A DNA stretch of 7,820 nucleotides from Acidimicrobiia bacterium (GTDB lineage: Bacteria > Actinomycetota > Acidimicrobiia > Acidimicrobiales > Ilumatobacteraceae), in the NCBI GenBank assembly GCA_010030605.1, contig RHCK01000068.1:1-7820 (forward strand). The letters are read 5' to 3'. This document shows, piece by piece, positions 1-6,091 of the stretch; within the stretch, counting starts at the first letter, position 1; every line of letters begins with the position of its first letter. Below the pieces are notes generated by a model. The model had not been told where the DNA came from. It did not search any database and saw nothing but the letters and a program-made list of their open reading frames with translations. Position numbers and translations under genes: made by a program.

Positions 1-2204
1 CCGGGCAGGAATGGTGCCAAGTGGGCCTTCACCGCCACCGGACCCACACCCGGACCTCCGCCACCATGGGGGATGCAGAAGGTCTTGTGCAGATTCAGGT
101 GGCTGACGTCGGCACCGAAGGCACCGGGGCGCGCCAAACCGACCAACGCGTTCAGGTTCGCACCATCGACGTAGACCTGTCCGCCGCCCGCGTGAACCAA
201 ACGACAAATCTCGCCGATGCCATCCTCGAACACACCATGCGTCGACGGATAGGTGACCATGATGGCGGCCAAGCGGTCGCCGGTGCTCGCGATCTTGTTG
301 GTCAAATCGTCGATGTCCACGTTTCCGTCTTCGTCGCACGCGACGACGACCACCGACATTCCGGCCATCACCGCACTGGCCGCGTTCGTCCCGTGCGCGC
401 TCGACGGAATCAAACACACGTCACGCGCCACATCACCACGACTGCGGTGATAGGCGCGAATCGCGAGCAGACCGGCGAACTCACCCTGACTACCGGCGTT
501 CGGCTGGAGGCTGACCGCGTCGTAGCCGGTGACGGTCACCAACATGGACTCGAGATCGGAAATCAACTCGCGGTATCCCGCGGTTTCGTCGTCGGCGGCG
601 AACGGATGCACGTTGGCGAACTCGGGCCACGTGATGGGCTCCATCTCGGTGGTCGAATTGAGCTTCATGGTGCACGAGCCGAGAGGGATCATGGTGCGAT
701 CGAGAGCCAGGTCCTTGTCGGCCAATCGACGCAGATAACGCAACATCTCGTGTTCGGTGCGGTATGCCGAGAAGACGCGAGCCGTCAGCAACGGCTCGAC
801 GCGTCGCGAATCGGATCGGATGCCCTCCAGACGTCCCTCGAATCCATGAGTCGTCTCGACACCGAAAAAGCCCAGGACCGATCTCACCTCGTCCGGATCG
901 GACACTTCATCGAACGTCACCGACACCGTGTCGGCATCGATCACCCGTACATCGAATCCGGCCGCTCGCGCCTTGTCACGAACCGCCAACGCCGAACCGG
1001 GAACCCGCACGGAGACGGTGTCGAACCACGAGTCGTGCACGGTGGCCAGACCCACCGACCGGACTCCCTCGACGAACATCGATGCCAAACGGTTCACACG
1101 AGTGGCGATGCGACGCAGACCCTCGGGCCCGTGCCAGCAGGCGTAGAAGCCCGCCATGTTGGCCAGAAGCGCCTGAGCGGTGCAGATGTTGCTGGTGGCT
1201 TTCTCGCGTCGGATGTGTTGCTCGCGCGTCTGCAACGCCAGACGCAACGCGGGTCGACCGGCGGTGTCGGTGCTCACTCCGACGAGACGACCGGGCAAGC
1301 TGCGCGCCATCGAGTCCGTTGTCGCCATGAACGCGGCGTGCGGACCGCCGAAACCCATCGGCACACCGAAGCGCTGCGCCGAACCGACCGCGATGTCGGC
1401 GCCGAGGCTGGCCGGCGATGCGACCAGCACGCACGCCAACGGATCGGTCACGACGACAACGACGACGCCGGCATCTTTCGCCGCGGCGATGTGGCGTCGG
1501 GGGTCGGCGAGCGAACCCGTGGACGTGGGATACGAAAAGAGAGCGCCGAAGAAATCGCCTTCGAGCACCCCGTCACGCTCGGCGACCACGAGATCGATGC
1601 CCAAGGGTTCCGCACGGGTGGCGAGAACCGCGATGGTCTGCGGATGCGTGTCGGCGTCGACGAAGAAGGCGTTCACGGTCTTCTTCGATGTGCGTCGCGC
1701 CATGGTCATGGCTTCGGCCGCCGCCGTGGCCTCGTCGAGAAGTGATGCATTGGCGATGGGCAAACCGGTGAGGTCGGTCACCATCGTCTGAAAATTCACG
1801 AGAGCCTCGAGTCGACCCTGACTGATTTCGGGTTGGTACGGCGTGTACGACGTGTACCACGCCGGATTCTCGAGAACGTTGCGACGCAGAACGGGTGGTG
1901 TGATGGTTCCCGTGTAGCCCATACCGATCAGGCTGCGTCGGGGTTTGTTCGCCGACGCGAGACGACGCAATTCGGCGGTGACGTCGCGCTCCGACATCGG
2001 TTCACCCAACGCGAGATCCTCACGCAAACGAATCGACTCCGGGACCGTCGCATCGATCAACTCGTCCACCGATCGCACGCCGATGGTGGCCAACATCTCG
2101 CGCGTCGATTCGTCGTCCAATGTGCCGATGTGGCGCGACAAGAAATCGTCGTGGCCCAAAAGATCCGACATTGGATCGGACGTGGGCATGTGCTCTGCGG
2201 TCAT
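1..2204 (-). CDS. gcvP: Glycine dehydrogenase (decarboxylating), P-protein, C-terminus cut by window edge
   Basis: P-protein of the glycine cleavage system: a PLP enzyme that decarboxylates glycine and passes the aminomethyl group to the lipoyl arm of the H-protein. Translating the minus strand from 2204 gives 734 residues with no stop before the left edge. Full-length single-chain P-proteins are about 950 residues, so roughly 220 are missing. The N-terminal half carries motifs such as GMGYTGTITPPVLRRNVLEN, YTPYQPEISQGRLEAL and GSAQRFGVPMGFGGPHAA. The second half has the PLGSCTMKLN motif, SLQPNAGSQGE and the PLP site LNLHKTFCIPHGGGGPG, where the Schiff-base lysine is residue 707 (E. coli Lys706). 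The two halves are fused in one chain, unlike the split gcvPA/gcvPB type. Start chosen at 2204 because GGAGG (2214-2210) lies 5 nt upstream and the chain begins MTAEHMPTSDPMSDLLGHDDFLSRHIG, with the family's FxxRHIG motif. A tandem glycine riboswitch lies in its leader. Confidence 0.97.
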   Translation of the reverse strand, partial: MTAEHMPTSDPMSDLLGHDDFLSRHIGTLDDESTREMLATIGVRSVDELIDATVPESIRLREDLALGEPMSERDVTAELRRLASANKPRRSLIGMGYTGTITPPVLRRNVLENPAWYTSYTPYQPEISQGRLEALVNFQTMVTDLTGLPIANASLLDEATAAAEAMTMARRTSKKTVNAFFVDADTHPQTIAVLATRAEPLGIDLVVAERDGVLEGDFFGALFSYPTSTGSLADPRRHIAAAKDAGVVVVVVTDPLACVLVASPASLGADIAVGSAQRFGVPMGFGGPHAAFMATTDSMARSLPGRLVGVSTDTAGRPALRLALQTREQHIRREKATSNICTAQALLANMAGFYACWHGPEGLRRIATRVNRLASMFVEGVRSVGLATVHDSWFDTVSVRVPGSALAVRDKARAAGFDVRVIDADTVSVTFDEVSDPDEVRSVLGFFGVETTHGFEGRLEGIRSDSRRVEPLLTARVFSAYRTEHEMLRYLRRLADKDLALDRTMIPLGSCTMKLNSTTEMEPITWPEFANVHPFAADDETAGYRELISDLESMLVTVTGYDAVSLQPNAGSQGEFAGLLAIRAYHRSRGDVARDVCLIPSSAHGTNAASAVMAGMSVVVVACDEDGNVDIDDLTNKIASTGDRLAAIMVTYPSTHGVFEDGIGEICRLVHAGGGQVYVDGANLNALVGLARPGAFGADVSHLNLHKTFCIPHGGGGPGVGPVAVKAHLAPFLP

Positions 2205-2208
2205 GGAA

Positions 2209-2214
2209 GCCTCC
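2209..2214 (-). promoter_or_regulatory. Shine-Dalgarno of gcvP
   Basis: Reads GGAGGC on the minus strand, 5 nt before the ATG at 2204. This is the strongest ribosome binding site in the window and fixes the gcvP start. It contrasts with several neighbours that look leaderless. The nucleotides between it and the ATG (GCTTCC, 2210-2205) are complementary to the 3' edge of the riboswitch. Confidence 0.8.
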
Positions 2215-2230
2215 GGTACGTTCGGGTTCG

Positions 2231-2440
2231 CTTCCCCCGCTGTCTCTCCACCGAAGTGGGCCTGAGAGCTTCGACCGTCACGGCGGTCTTTCCCCGTCGG
2301 CGGGATTCCGAGGAATCCACTTTCCAGCGTTGTCTCACCCGTCCGGTCCGGTGGCCTGAGAGATTCCGGGGAGGTTGCTCCTTCGGCGTCCCGATGCTGG
2401 CGGCACCGTGACTCTCCCGGTCGGGTTCAACGACACCGCC
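2231..2440 (-). promoter_or_regulatory. Tandem glycine riboswitch in the gcvP leader
   Basis: Two consecutive glycine aptamers on the minus strand. Aptamer 1 has GGGAGAG (about 2418-2412), the core GCCGAAGGAGCAA (2387-2375), CTCTCAGGC (2362-2354) and a closing GCTGGAAAG around 2328-2320; CCAGC (2400-2396) can pair with GCTGG (2328-2324). Aptamer 2 has GCCGACGGGGAAAG (2301-2288), CTCTCAGGC (2268-2260) and GACAGCGGGGGAAG (2244-2231); CCCGC (2304-2300) can pair with GCGGG (2240-2236). The duplicated CTCTCAGGC, the A-rich core loops and the short linker are the signature of the family, which in known bacteria usually raises gcv expression when glycine is abundant. It ends 26 nt before the gcvP start. 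I see no clear intrinsic terminator after it, so translational control is more likely than attenuation (inference). Confidence 0.95.
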
Positions 2441-2441
2441 G

Positions 2442-2447
2442 ACCATA
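2442..2447 (-). promoter_or_regulatory. Candidate -10 box for the riboswitch/gcvP transcript
   Basis: Minus strand TATGGT fits TAnnnT and would start transcription near 2435, just before aptamer 1. No convincing -35 element was found at 16-19 bp; the nearest matches are poor. The position relative to the aptamer is the main support. Confidence 0.45.
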
Positions 2448-2500
2448 GTCCACATGGCCGAAACCAACGGAACACCGGGCGGTATTTGTGACCAACGACG

Positions 2501-3370
2501 TCAGGATCGTGCGGCTTTGACCGCCTCGTAAACGAATTCGTCGATGTCCGTGGGCGGGGGAGGACCGCTCGGATCACCGACCGGGATGATGTGGCTGAGG
2601 TAATCCCACACCCATTGCAGGCCGTACTTGCAGTTCTCCTTGGCCTGTTCCACGGTCTCGGCGATGTGCATCGGACCCATCAGGCGGGCCTTGGAACGAT
2701 CGACCACGTGACCGTGCAACGCCGCTTCGTCTTCCCACACCTTCAAGTTGTAGTCGAGCATCTGAAACGCCGCCGGTTCGGTGGCGGCGATCGAGATCAA
2801 CCCGACTCCGTACTTGCCGGCCAACTTCGAACCCGACGGCGACACCGATGAGGCGACCGCGATGTCGAAATCGCTGTACGGCTTCACCTGAAGCACCGCT
2901 TCTTGGCAGGTGAACCAGTCGGTTTTTTCCGTCACCGTCTCACCGCGAAAGAGACGCATCATGACGTCGAGCGACTGCTCCATGCGCGGACGTTGCGTCA
3001 TGGGGTCGATACCGAGCATGTAGGCGTCCGAGGTGAGTTGACCCGGCCCGGCGCCGAACATCATGCGACCACGGGTGAGGTGGTCCAGCATCACGATGCG
3101 ATCGGCCAACATGAACGGATGGTGATACGGCAACGAGTTGACGCCCGTACCCAACTTGATGTGTTTCGTGCGCTCCGCGGCCGCGGCGATCATCACCTCC
3201 GGTGAAGCGATCAATTCGCTTCCCGCCGAGTGGTGTTCACCGATCCAGGCTTCGTGATATCCCAACCGATCGAGGTGCTCGAGAAGTTGCAGGTCGCGAT
3301 GCAACGCCAGCGTCGGGTTGACACCCGTCTTGTGCATCGGTGGCATGAAGATTCCGAAACGAAGGCTCAT
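2501..3370 (-). CDS. LLM-class (luciferase-like) flavin-dependent oxidoreductase, short form
   Basis: 289-residue TIM-barrel flavin oxidoreductase of the bacterial-luciferase-like superfamily, close in style to limonene-monooxygenase-like members. Such enzymes use reduced FMN (some use F420) to oxygenate small or aldehyde-type substrates; the substrate here cannot be read from sequence. Visible marks are the N-terminal strand LRFGIFMPP (3-11), LDRLGYHEAWIGEHHS (33-48; the His pair matches the luciferase active-site region), SPEVMIAAAAERTKHIKLGT (56-75), LPYHHPFMLADR (80-91), LDHLTRGRMMFGAGPG (95-110), DAYMLGID (115-122) and ASSVSPSGSKLAGKYG (173-188). The chain ends soon after residue 260 in a proline-rich tail (GDPSGPPPPTDIDEF). 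Relatives I know usually have 340-390 residues, so a C-terminal helix/loop region seems absent. It follows the S1P-lyase-like gene by 67 nt in the same direction and may be cotranscribed. No good ribosome binding site precedes the ATG. Confidence 0.9.
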   Translation of the reverse strand: MSLRFGIFMPPMHKTGVNPTLALHRDLQLLEHLDRLGYHEAWIGEHHSAGSELIASPEVMIAAAAERTKHIKLGTGVNSLPYHHPFMLADRIVMLDHLTRGRMMFGAGPGQLTSDAYMLGIDPMTQRPRMEQSLDVMMRLFRGETVTEKTDWFTCQEAVLQVKPYSDFDIAVASSVSPSGSKLAGKYGVGLISIAATEPAAFQMLDYNLKVWEDEAALHGHVVDRSKARLMGPMHIAETVEQAKENCKYGLQWVWDYLSHIIPVGDPSGPPPPTDIDEFVYEAVKAARS

Positions 3371-3371
3371 G

Positions 3372-3381
3372 ACGAATTCGT
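3372..3381. repeat. 10-bp perfect palindrome just upstream of the flavin oxidoreductase start
   Basis: ACGAATTCGT is its own reverse complement and lies 1 nt upstream of the ATG at 3370. It overlaps the weak -10-like stretch GATACGAA on the minus strand. It could be an operator half-site or chance; there is no second copy in the window. Confidence 0.25.
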
Positions 3382-3437
3382 ATCACAACGCCGACACTCC
3401 CGCCGGAGTCTCGCCACGATCCGGTCGGGGGTCCGAA

Positions 3438-4676
3438 CTACTCGACGGTTCCGTACGAACCTTCGCGACCTCGACCGCCCGACTCGCCGACCAAACGAAC
3501 GGCGTCCCGCACGTCGGCGATGAAGTCATCGATCGTCCCTTCGTGCGACGCGTTCACGGTGCAATGCAACGACGGGGGAGGGCCCTGACGATCGACGTAC
3601 CAACCACGACGGAACAGCTCATCGGCGACGGCGAAGATGTCGGGTCCGTTCTGTTCGCGCGACCCGAACGAGACGAGGGTGGAATCCGGGCGCGCTCTCA
3701 ACACCAAACCGTCGATGCTCTCCACGGCATCGGCCAGGCGCAGTGCGGTCCGACGGGCGGTCGCCGTGAGAGACCGATAACCGTCGTCACCGAGATACCT
3801 CATGACCGCCCACGCCGCGGCCATCGGTCCGCCGCTCTTGGTGCCGAGCACTCCCGACGATCCATAGACACCACCGAGCCAGTTGTCGGTCACGAACGTC
3901 TGATACGAACGCAGTGTCTTGTTGCGATGAACGATCACCGAGGCACCCTTGGCCGTGTAGCCGTATTTGTGCAGATCGACCGAAATGCTGGTGACACCCG
4001 GGACGGACAGATTCCAGGGCGGAACGGACTCGCCCGAGCGGGCCATGTACGCCAGTGTCACACCTCCCATGCAGGCGTCGACGTGGCAATTCACGCCACG
4101 ATCGTTCGCGAGAGCGGCGATCTCGGGAATCGGGTCGATCACCCCTTGCGGATACTGGGGAGCCGACGCGACGAACAGCACCGTGTTCTCGTCGGCCGCG
4201 CGCGACATGGCGTCGACATCGGCTCGCCAGTCATCGCGCACCGCGACTCGCCGTGACTCGAGACCGAAGTAGTAACAGGCCTTCTCGAACGCCGCATGCG
4301 CCGAGGTCGGGAGGACGACGTTGGGGGAGTCGATGCCACGCTCGCGACGACCACGTTCGCGCGCCGCCTTCACCGCCATCAGAATGCTCTCCGTTCCTCC
4401 GCTCGTCATGAAGCCCGCGGCCTCAGCACCGCCGTCGACCCACTCGATGACTCGGGCCACCACGTCGGACTGGAATCTCTTCAGACTCGGGAAGGCGTCG
4501 GCATTCAGACCGTTGGCCGACGAGTACATCGCGTGAGCGCGCTCGGCCACCAACTCCACTTGAGGTCCGCCGTAGTAGGCGAGCGAGAAAACACGACCTT
4601 GCTTCCATGCCACATCGTCATGCCCGGCCGCTCGTGTCTCCTCCAGAACGACGCGAGCACGATCATCGGGTTCCAT
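3438..4676 (-). CDS. Sphingosine-1-phosphate lyase-like PLP-dependent decarboxylase/lyase
   Basis: 412-residue fold-type I PLP enzyme of the group II decarboxylase/sphingosine-1-phosphate lyase branch. S1P lyases split phosphorylated long-chain bases into a fatty aldehyde and phosphoethanolamine; related enzymes decarboxylate amino acids. Visible motifs are NGLNADAFPSLKRFQSDVV (55-73, like the substrate loop of S1P lyases), MTSGGTESILMAVKAARE (90-107, PLP phosphate binding), TSAHAAFEKACYYFG (124-138, His127 region stacks on the ring), HVDACMGG (198-205, Asp200 to the pyridine nitrogen) and SVDLHKYGYTAKGASVI (232-248, Schiff-base Lys237). No transmembrane segment is seen, so it should be cytosolic, as in bacterial S1P lyases. 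The frame stays open upstream to 4847, but that part overlaps the divergent thioesterase and is not protein-like. ATG at 4676 is chosen because homology begins soon after and TACGGT lies 7 nt upstream. Substrate is uncertain. Confidence 0.88.
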   Translation of the reverse strand: MEPDDRARVVLEETRAAGHDDVAWKQGRVFSLAYYGGPQVELVAERAHAMYSSANGLNADAFPSLKRFQSDVVARVIEWVDGGAEAAGFMTSGGTESILMAVKAARERGRRERGIDSPNVVLPTSAHAAFEKACYYFGLESRRVAVRDDWRADVDAMSRAADENTVLFVASAPQYPQGVIDPIPEIAALANDRGVNCHVDACMGGVTLAYMARSGESVPPWNLSVPGVTSISVDLHKYGYTAKGASVIVHRNKTLRSYQTFVTDNWLGGVYGSSGVLGTKSGGPMAAAWAVMRYLGDDGYRSLTATARRTALRLADAVESIDGLVLRARPDSTLVSFGSREQNGPDIFAVADELFRRGWYVDRQGPPPSLHCTVNASHEGTIDDFIADVRDAVRLVGESGGRGREGSYGTVE

Positions 4677-4682
4677 GATCAC

Positions 4683-4689
4683 TACCGTA
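4683..4689. promoter_or_regulatory. Overlapping divergent -10 boxes, both placed for leaderless transcripts
   Basis: Plus strand TACCGT (4683-4688) ends 6 nt before the thioesterase ATG at 4695. Minus strand TACGGT (4689-4684) ends 7 nt before the lyase ATG at 4676. Both match TAnnnT, and the spacing would put the first transcribed base at or next to the start codon. No Shine-Dalgarno sequence precedes either gene. The two hexamers share 5 bp, so the polymerases would compete. The -35 regions are weak. Confidence 0.5.
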
Positions 4690-4694
4690 GACGC

Positions 4695-5141
4695 ATGACC
4701 ACACGCGAACCGTTGGTGACGGCCACCGAACTGAACGCCCATCTCCGCAAACTGTTCGGACAGGACATGCTCGGCCTCACCTCCGACATGGTCACCGAGA
4801 TGGAATACGGCATGGTCTTGACCACCATGGAGGTGGGCGAGAAGCAACTACGGCCGGGACGCATCATCAGCGGACCCACCGTCTTCGCGGCCTGTGACGC
4901 GGCGCTGTTCTACGCTTGTCTGTCGGTGTACGGACTCGACATGATGATGCTCACGAGCGACATGCAGATTCGGTTCCTGCGTCCCGCCAAGGGAACCCGT
5001 CTTCACGCCCGAGGACGAATCCTGAGCGTCGGAAGCAAACTCATCACCGGTCAGGTGGTGGCGTTCACCGACGACGAGTCGAAGCCGGTCGCGGTGGCTC
5101 AGGGATCGTGCGTGCCTCCGAAGAAGCCCGTCGAATCCTGA
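4695..5141 (+). CDS. PaaI-family hotdog-fold thioesterase
   Basis: 148-residue single-domain hotdog protein of the PaaI/acyl-CoA thioesterase type, expected to hydrolyse acyl- or aryl-CoA thioesters in the cytosol as a homotetramer. The characteristic layout is present: LRPGRIISGPTVFAACDAALFYAC (52-75), where the Asp of the CDAA segment (residue 68) occupies the catalytic acidic position on the central helix, then TSDMQIRFLRPAKGTRLHARGRIL (87-110, the central beta strands with FLRPA), then SVGSKLITGQVVAFTDDESKPVAVAQGSCV (111-140). Length is typical. ATG at 4695 is chosen because TACCGT lies 6 nt upstream and the frame before it has no recognisable protein. It diverges from the S1P-lyase-like gene across 18 bp, which suggests linked control. 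Natural substrate is unknown. Confidence 0.88.
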   Translation: MTTREPLVTATELNAHLRKLFGQDMLGLTSDMVTEMEYGMVLTTMEVGEKQLRPGRIISGPTVFAACDAALFYACLSVYGLDMMMLTSDMQIRFLRPAKGTRLHARGRILSVGSKLITGQVVAFTDDESKPVAVAQGSCVPPKKPVES

Positions 5142-5159
5142 GACCGATCGACGATCGCC

Positions 5160-5165
5160 TACAGT
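5160..5165 (+). promoter_or_regulatory. Candidate -10 box for a leaderless FKBP transcript
   Basis: TACAGT matches TAnnnT and ends 6 nt before the ATG at 5172; no ribosome binding site lies between. It sits in the 30-bp gap after the thioesterase stop, so the isomerase may be transcribed separately as well as by read-through. No clear -35. Confidence 0.45.
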
Positions 5166-5171
5166 TCGCAA

Positions 5172-5549
5172 ATGGCCGAAACAAGCAAGCCCGTCATCAC
5201 CATTCCCGCCGGAGACCCGCCGACCGACCTCGTCATCGAGGACCTCGTCGTGGGTGACGGCGCTGAAGCAACTCCGGGGTGTCGTCCGGTCATGCATTAC
5301 GTCGGCGTGGCCTGGAGCACCCAGCGCGAGTTCGACTCGTCCTGGAGCCGCAACGAGACCTTCGACTTCCGCTTGGGTGCCGGCGAGGTCATCGGCGGTT
5401 GGGACAGGGGAGTGGCCGGCATGAAGGTCGGCGGTCGACGTCGCCTCACCATCCCCCCGGCCCTCGGCTACGGCTCGCGTGGCGCCGGCGGGGTCATCAA
5501 AGGCAACGAGACCCTCGTCTTCGTTGTCGACCTCGTGGCTGTTCGCTGA
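5172..5549 (+). CDS. FKBP-type peptidyl-prolyl cis-trans isomerase
   Basis: 125-residue single FKBP domain that catalyses cis-trans isomerisation of X-Pro bonds and can act as a folding helper. No signal peptide or lipobox, so it should be cytosolic. The binding-pocket residues of human FKBP12 are all recognisable: Tyr43 (VMHYVG), Asp55 (REFDSSW), Phe66 (ETFDFRLG), Val73-Ile74 and Trp77 (GEVIGGWDRG), Tyr100 (PPALGYGSRGAGG) and Phe117 (TLVFVVDL). The N-terminal PAGDPPTDLVIEDLVVGDG is a common lead-in for actinobacterial FKBPs. It lies 30 bp after the thioesterase stop on the same strand. The start at 5172 is supported by the TACAGT box and by homology beginning in the first 20 residues. Confidence 0.95.
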   Translation: MAETSKPVITIPAGDPPTDLVIEDLVVGDGAEATPGCRPVMHYVGVAWSTQREFDSSWSRNETFDFRLGAGEVIGGWDRGVAGMKVGGRRRLTIPPALGYGSRGAGGVIKGNETLVFVVDLVAVR

Positions 5550-5708
5550 CGAGCGCGTGCAAGCAACCCGCGGGGAGTGCCATGGGTGAGACACATGCAT
5601 CACGGCCGTCCTGATCAGCGATCTTGATGTGTCATAACGGAGATTATGGGCAATAGGGGTCGGAGACCTCTGGCCACGAAGACCATCTAATTCGACCACC
5701 AGGACTGA
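5550..5708. other. Gene-free convergent intergenic region
   Basis: About 160 bp between the FKBP stop (plus) and the zinc-finger protein stop (minus). No protein-like frame was found. It holds a possible hairpin with arms GACACA (5590-5595) and TGTGTC (5628-5633), a palindrome CTGATCAG (5611-5618), and a short stem-loop at 5655-5671. It is less GC-rich than the flanking genes. It probably contains the 3' ends of both transcripts. Confidence 0.5.
5655..5671. terminator. Possible bidirectional stem-loop between convergent genes
   Basis: AGGGGTC, loop GGA, GACCTCT: a 7-bp stem with one G-T wobble. It lies between two convergent genes, where a shared terminator is expected. No U-tract follows on either strand, so it is not a classical intrinsic terminator. 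Confidence 0.3.
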
Positions 5709-5718
5709 CTAGTTCGAC
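5687..5718. repeat. Short direct repeat CTARTTCGAC, two copies 22 bp apart
   Basis: CTAATTCGAC (5687-5696) and CTAGTTCGAC (5709-5718) differ at one base. The second copy contains the stop codon and last codons of the minus-strand zinc-finger gene. A 22-bp period is two helical turns, which would suit a protein-binding site, but two 10-bp copies can arise by chance. Confidence 0.3.
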
Positions 5719-6086
5719 GATTGCCCCAAGGTGCGGTTCTTCAGAGGTCGGGCCGCCTGCATCAACCAATCCAACGCCTCGCGCAGACTGGCCGCCGTGT
5801 GGCGCGTCGCCGACAGCTCCCGCTCGGTGTCCTCGACGGCGCACGCCAGCACGTACAGATCGTCGTACAGACGATCCAACTCCGCCCGAGCCACGACGAG
5901 ATCATTTTCGCTGATCGCCAATTCACGGGCCCGTTGACGCGCCACCCAGTCCCATTGACGGCAGGCCTGAGCACAGAACTCCTTCGGCCGACCGGGTCCG
6001 GATTGCTCGGGTAGCACTCGGCGACACCAACGGCAGCGCGGACCCTCGACTCCCCGCACCGTTGCCCTTCGGACTGATTTCGTCAT
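5709..6086 (-). CDS. Small zinc-finger/coiled-coil protein of unknown function
   Basis: 125 residues. The N-terminal part has a four-cysteine cluster, CRWC (18-21) and CAQAC (38-42), spaced CX2C-X16-CX3C, with GPGRPKEFCAQACRQ between and after; this is a zinc-ribbon/FCS-like pattern seen in small actinobacterial hypothetical proteins. From about residue 48 to 115 it is charged and helical with heptad-like spacing (ARQRARELAISENDLVVARA, LDRLYDDLYVLACAVEDTER), likely a coiled coil for dimerisation. The N-terminus is basic, so nucleic-acid binding is possible but unproven. ATG at 6086 is preferred over extension to 6155 because the extra 23 residues overlap the divergent aldolase leader and a -10-like CAGAAT lies 6 nt upstream. 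No known partner. Confidence 0.8.
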   Translation of the reverse strand: MTKSVRRATVRGVEGPRCRWCRRVLPEQSGPGRPKEFCAQACRQWDWVARQRARELAISENDLVVARAELDRLYDDLYVLACAVEDTERELSATRHTAASLREALDWLMQAARPLKNRTLGQSSN

Positions 6087-6091
6087 GACGT

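Noticed and set aside
21..1745. Long plus-strand open frame (574 codons) opposite gcvP
   Set aside because: It is antisense to a clearly conserved gcvP coding frame. The translation is rich in Arg, His, Gly and Asp with no recognisable domain, as expected from the complement of GC-rich codons.
2205..2467. Short open frames within the gcvP leader on both strands
   Set aside because: The stretch is explained by the tandem glycine riboswitch.
3318..4256. Plus-strand open frame of 312 codons opposite the S1P-lyase-like gene
   Set aside because: The minus-strand frame carries the PLP lysine and other motifs. The plus-strand translation is Arg/His-rich without a domain.
4677..4847. 57-residue N-terminal extension of the S1P-lyase-like protein
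   Set aside because: It overlaps the start of the conserved thioesterase, is not similar to the family, and a TAnnnT box sits just before the ATG at 4676.
4848..5699. Minus-strand open frame of 283 codons opposite thioesterase and FKBP
   Set aside because: Both genes on the plus strand have complete family motifs; the reverse frame has none.
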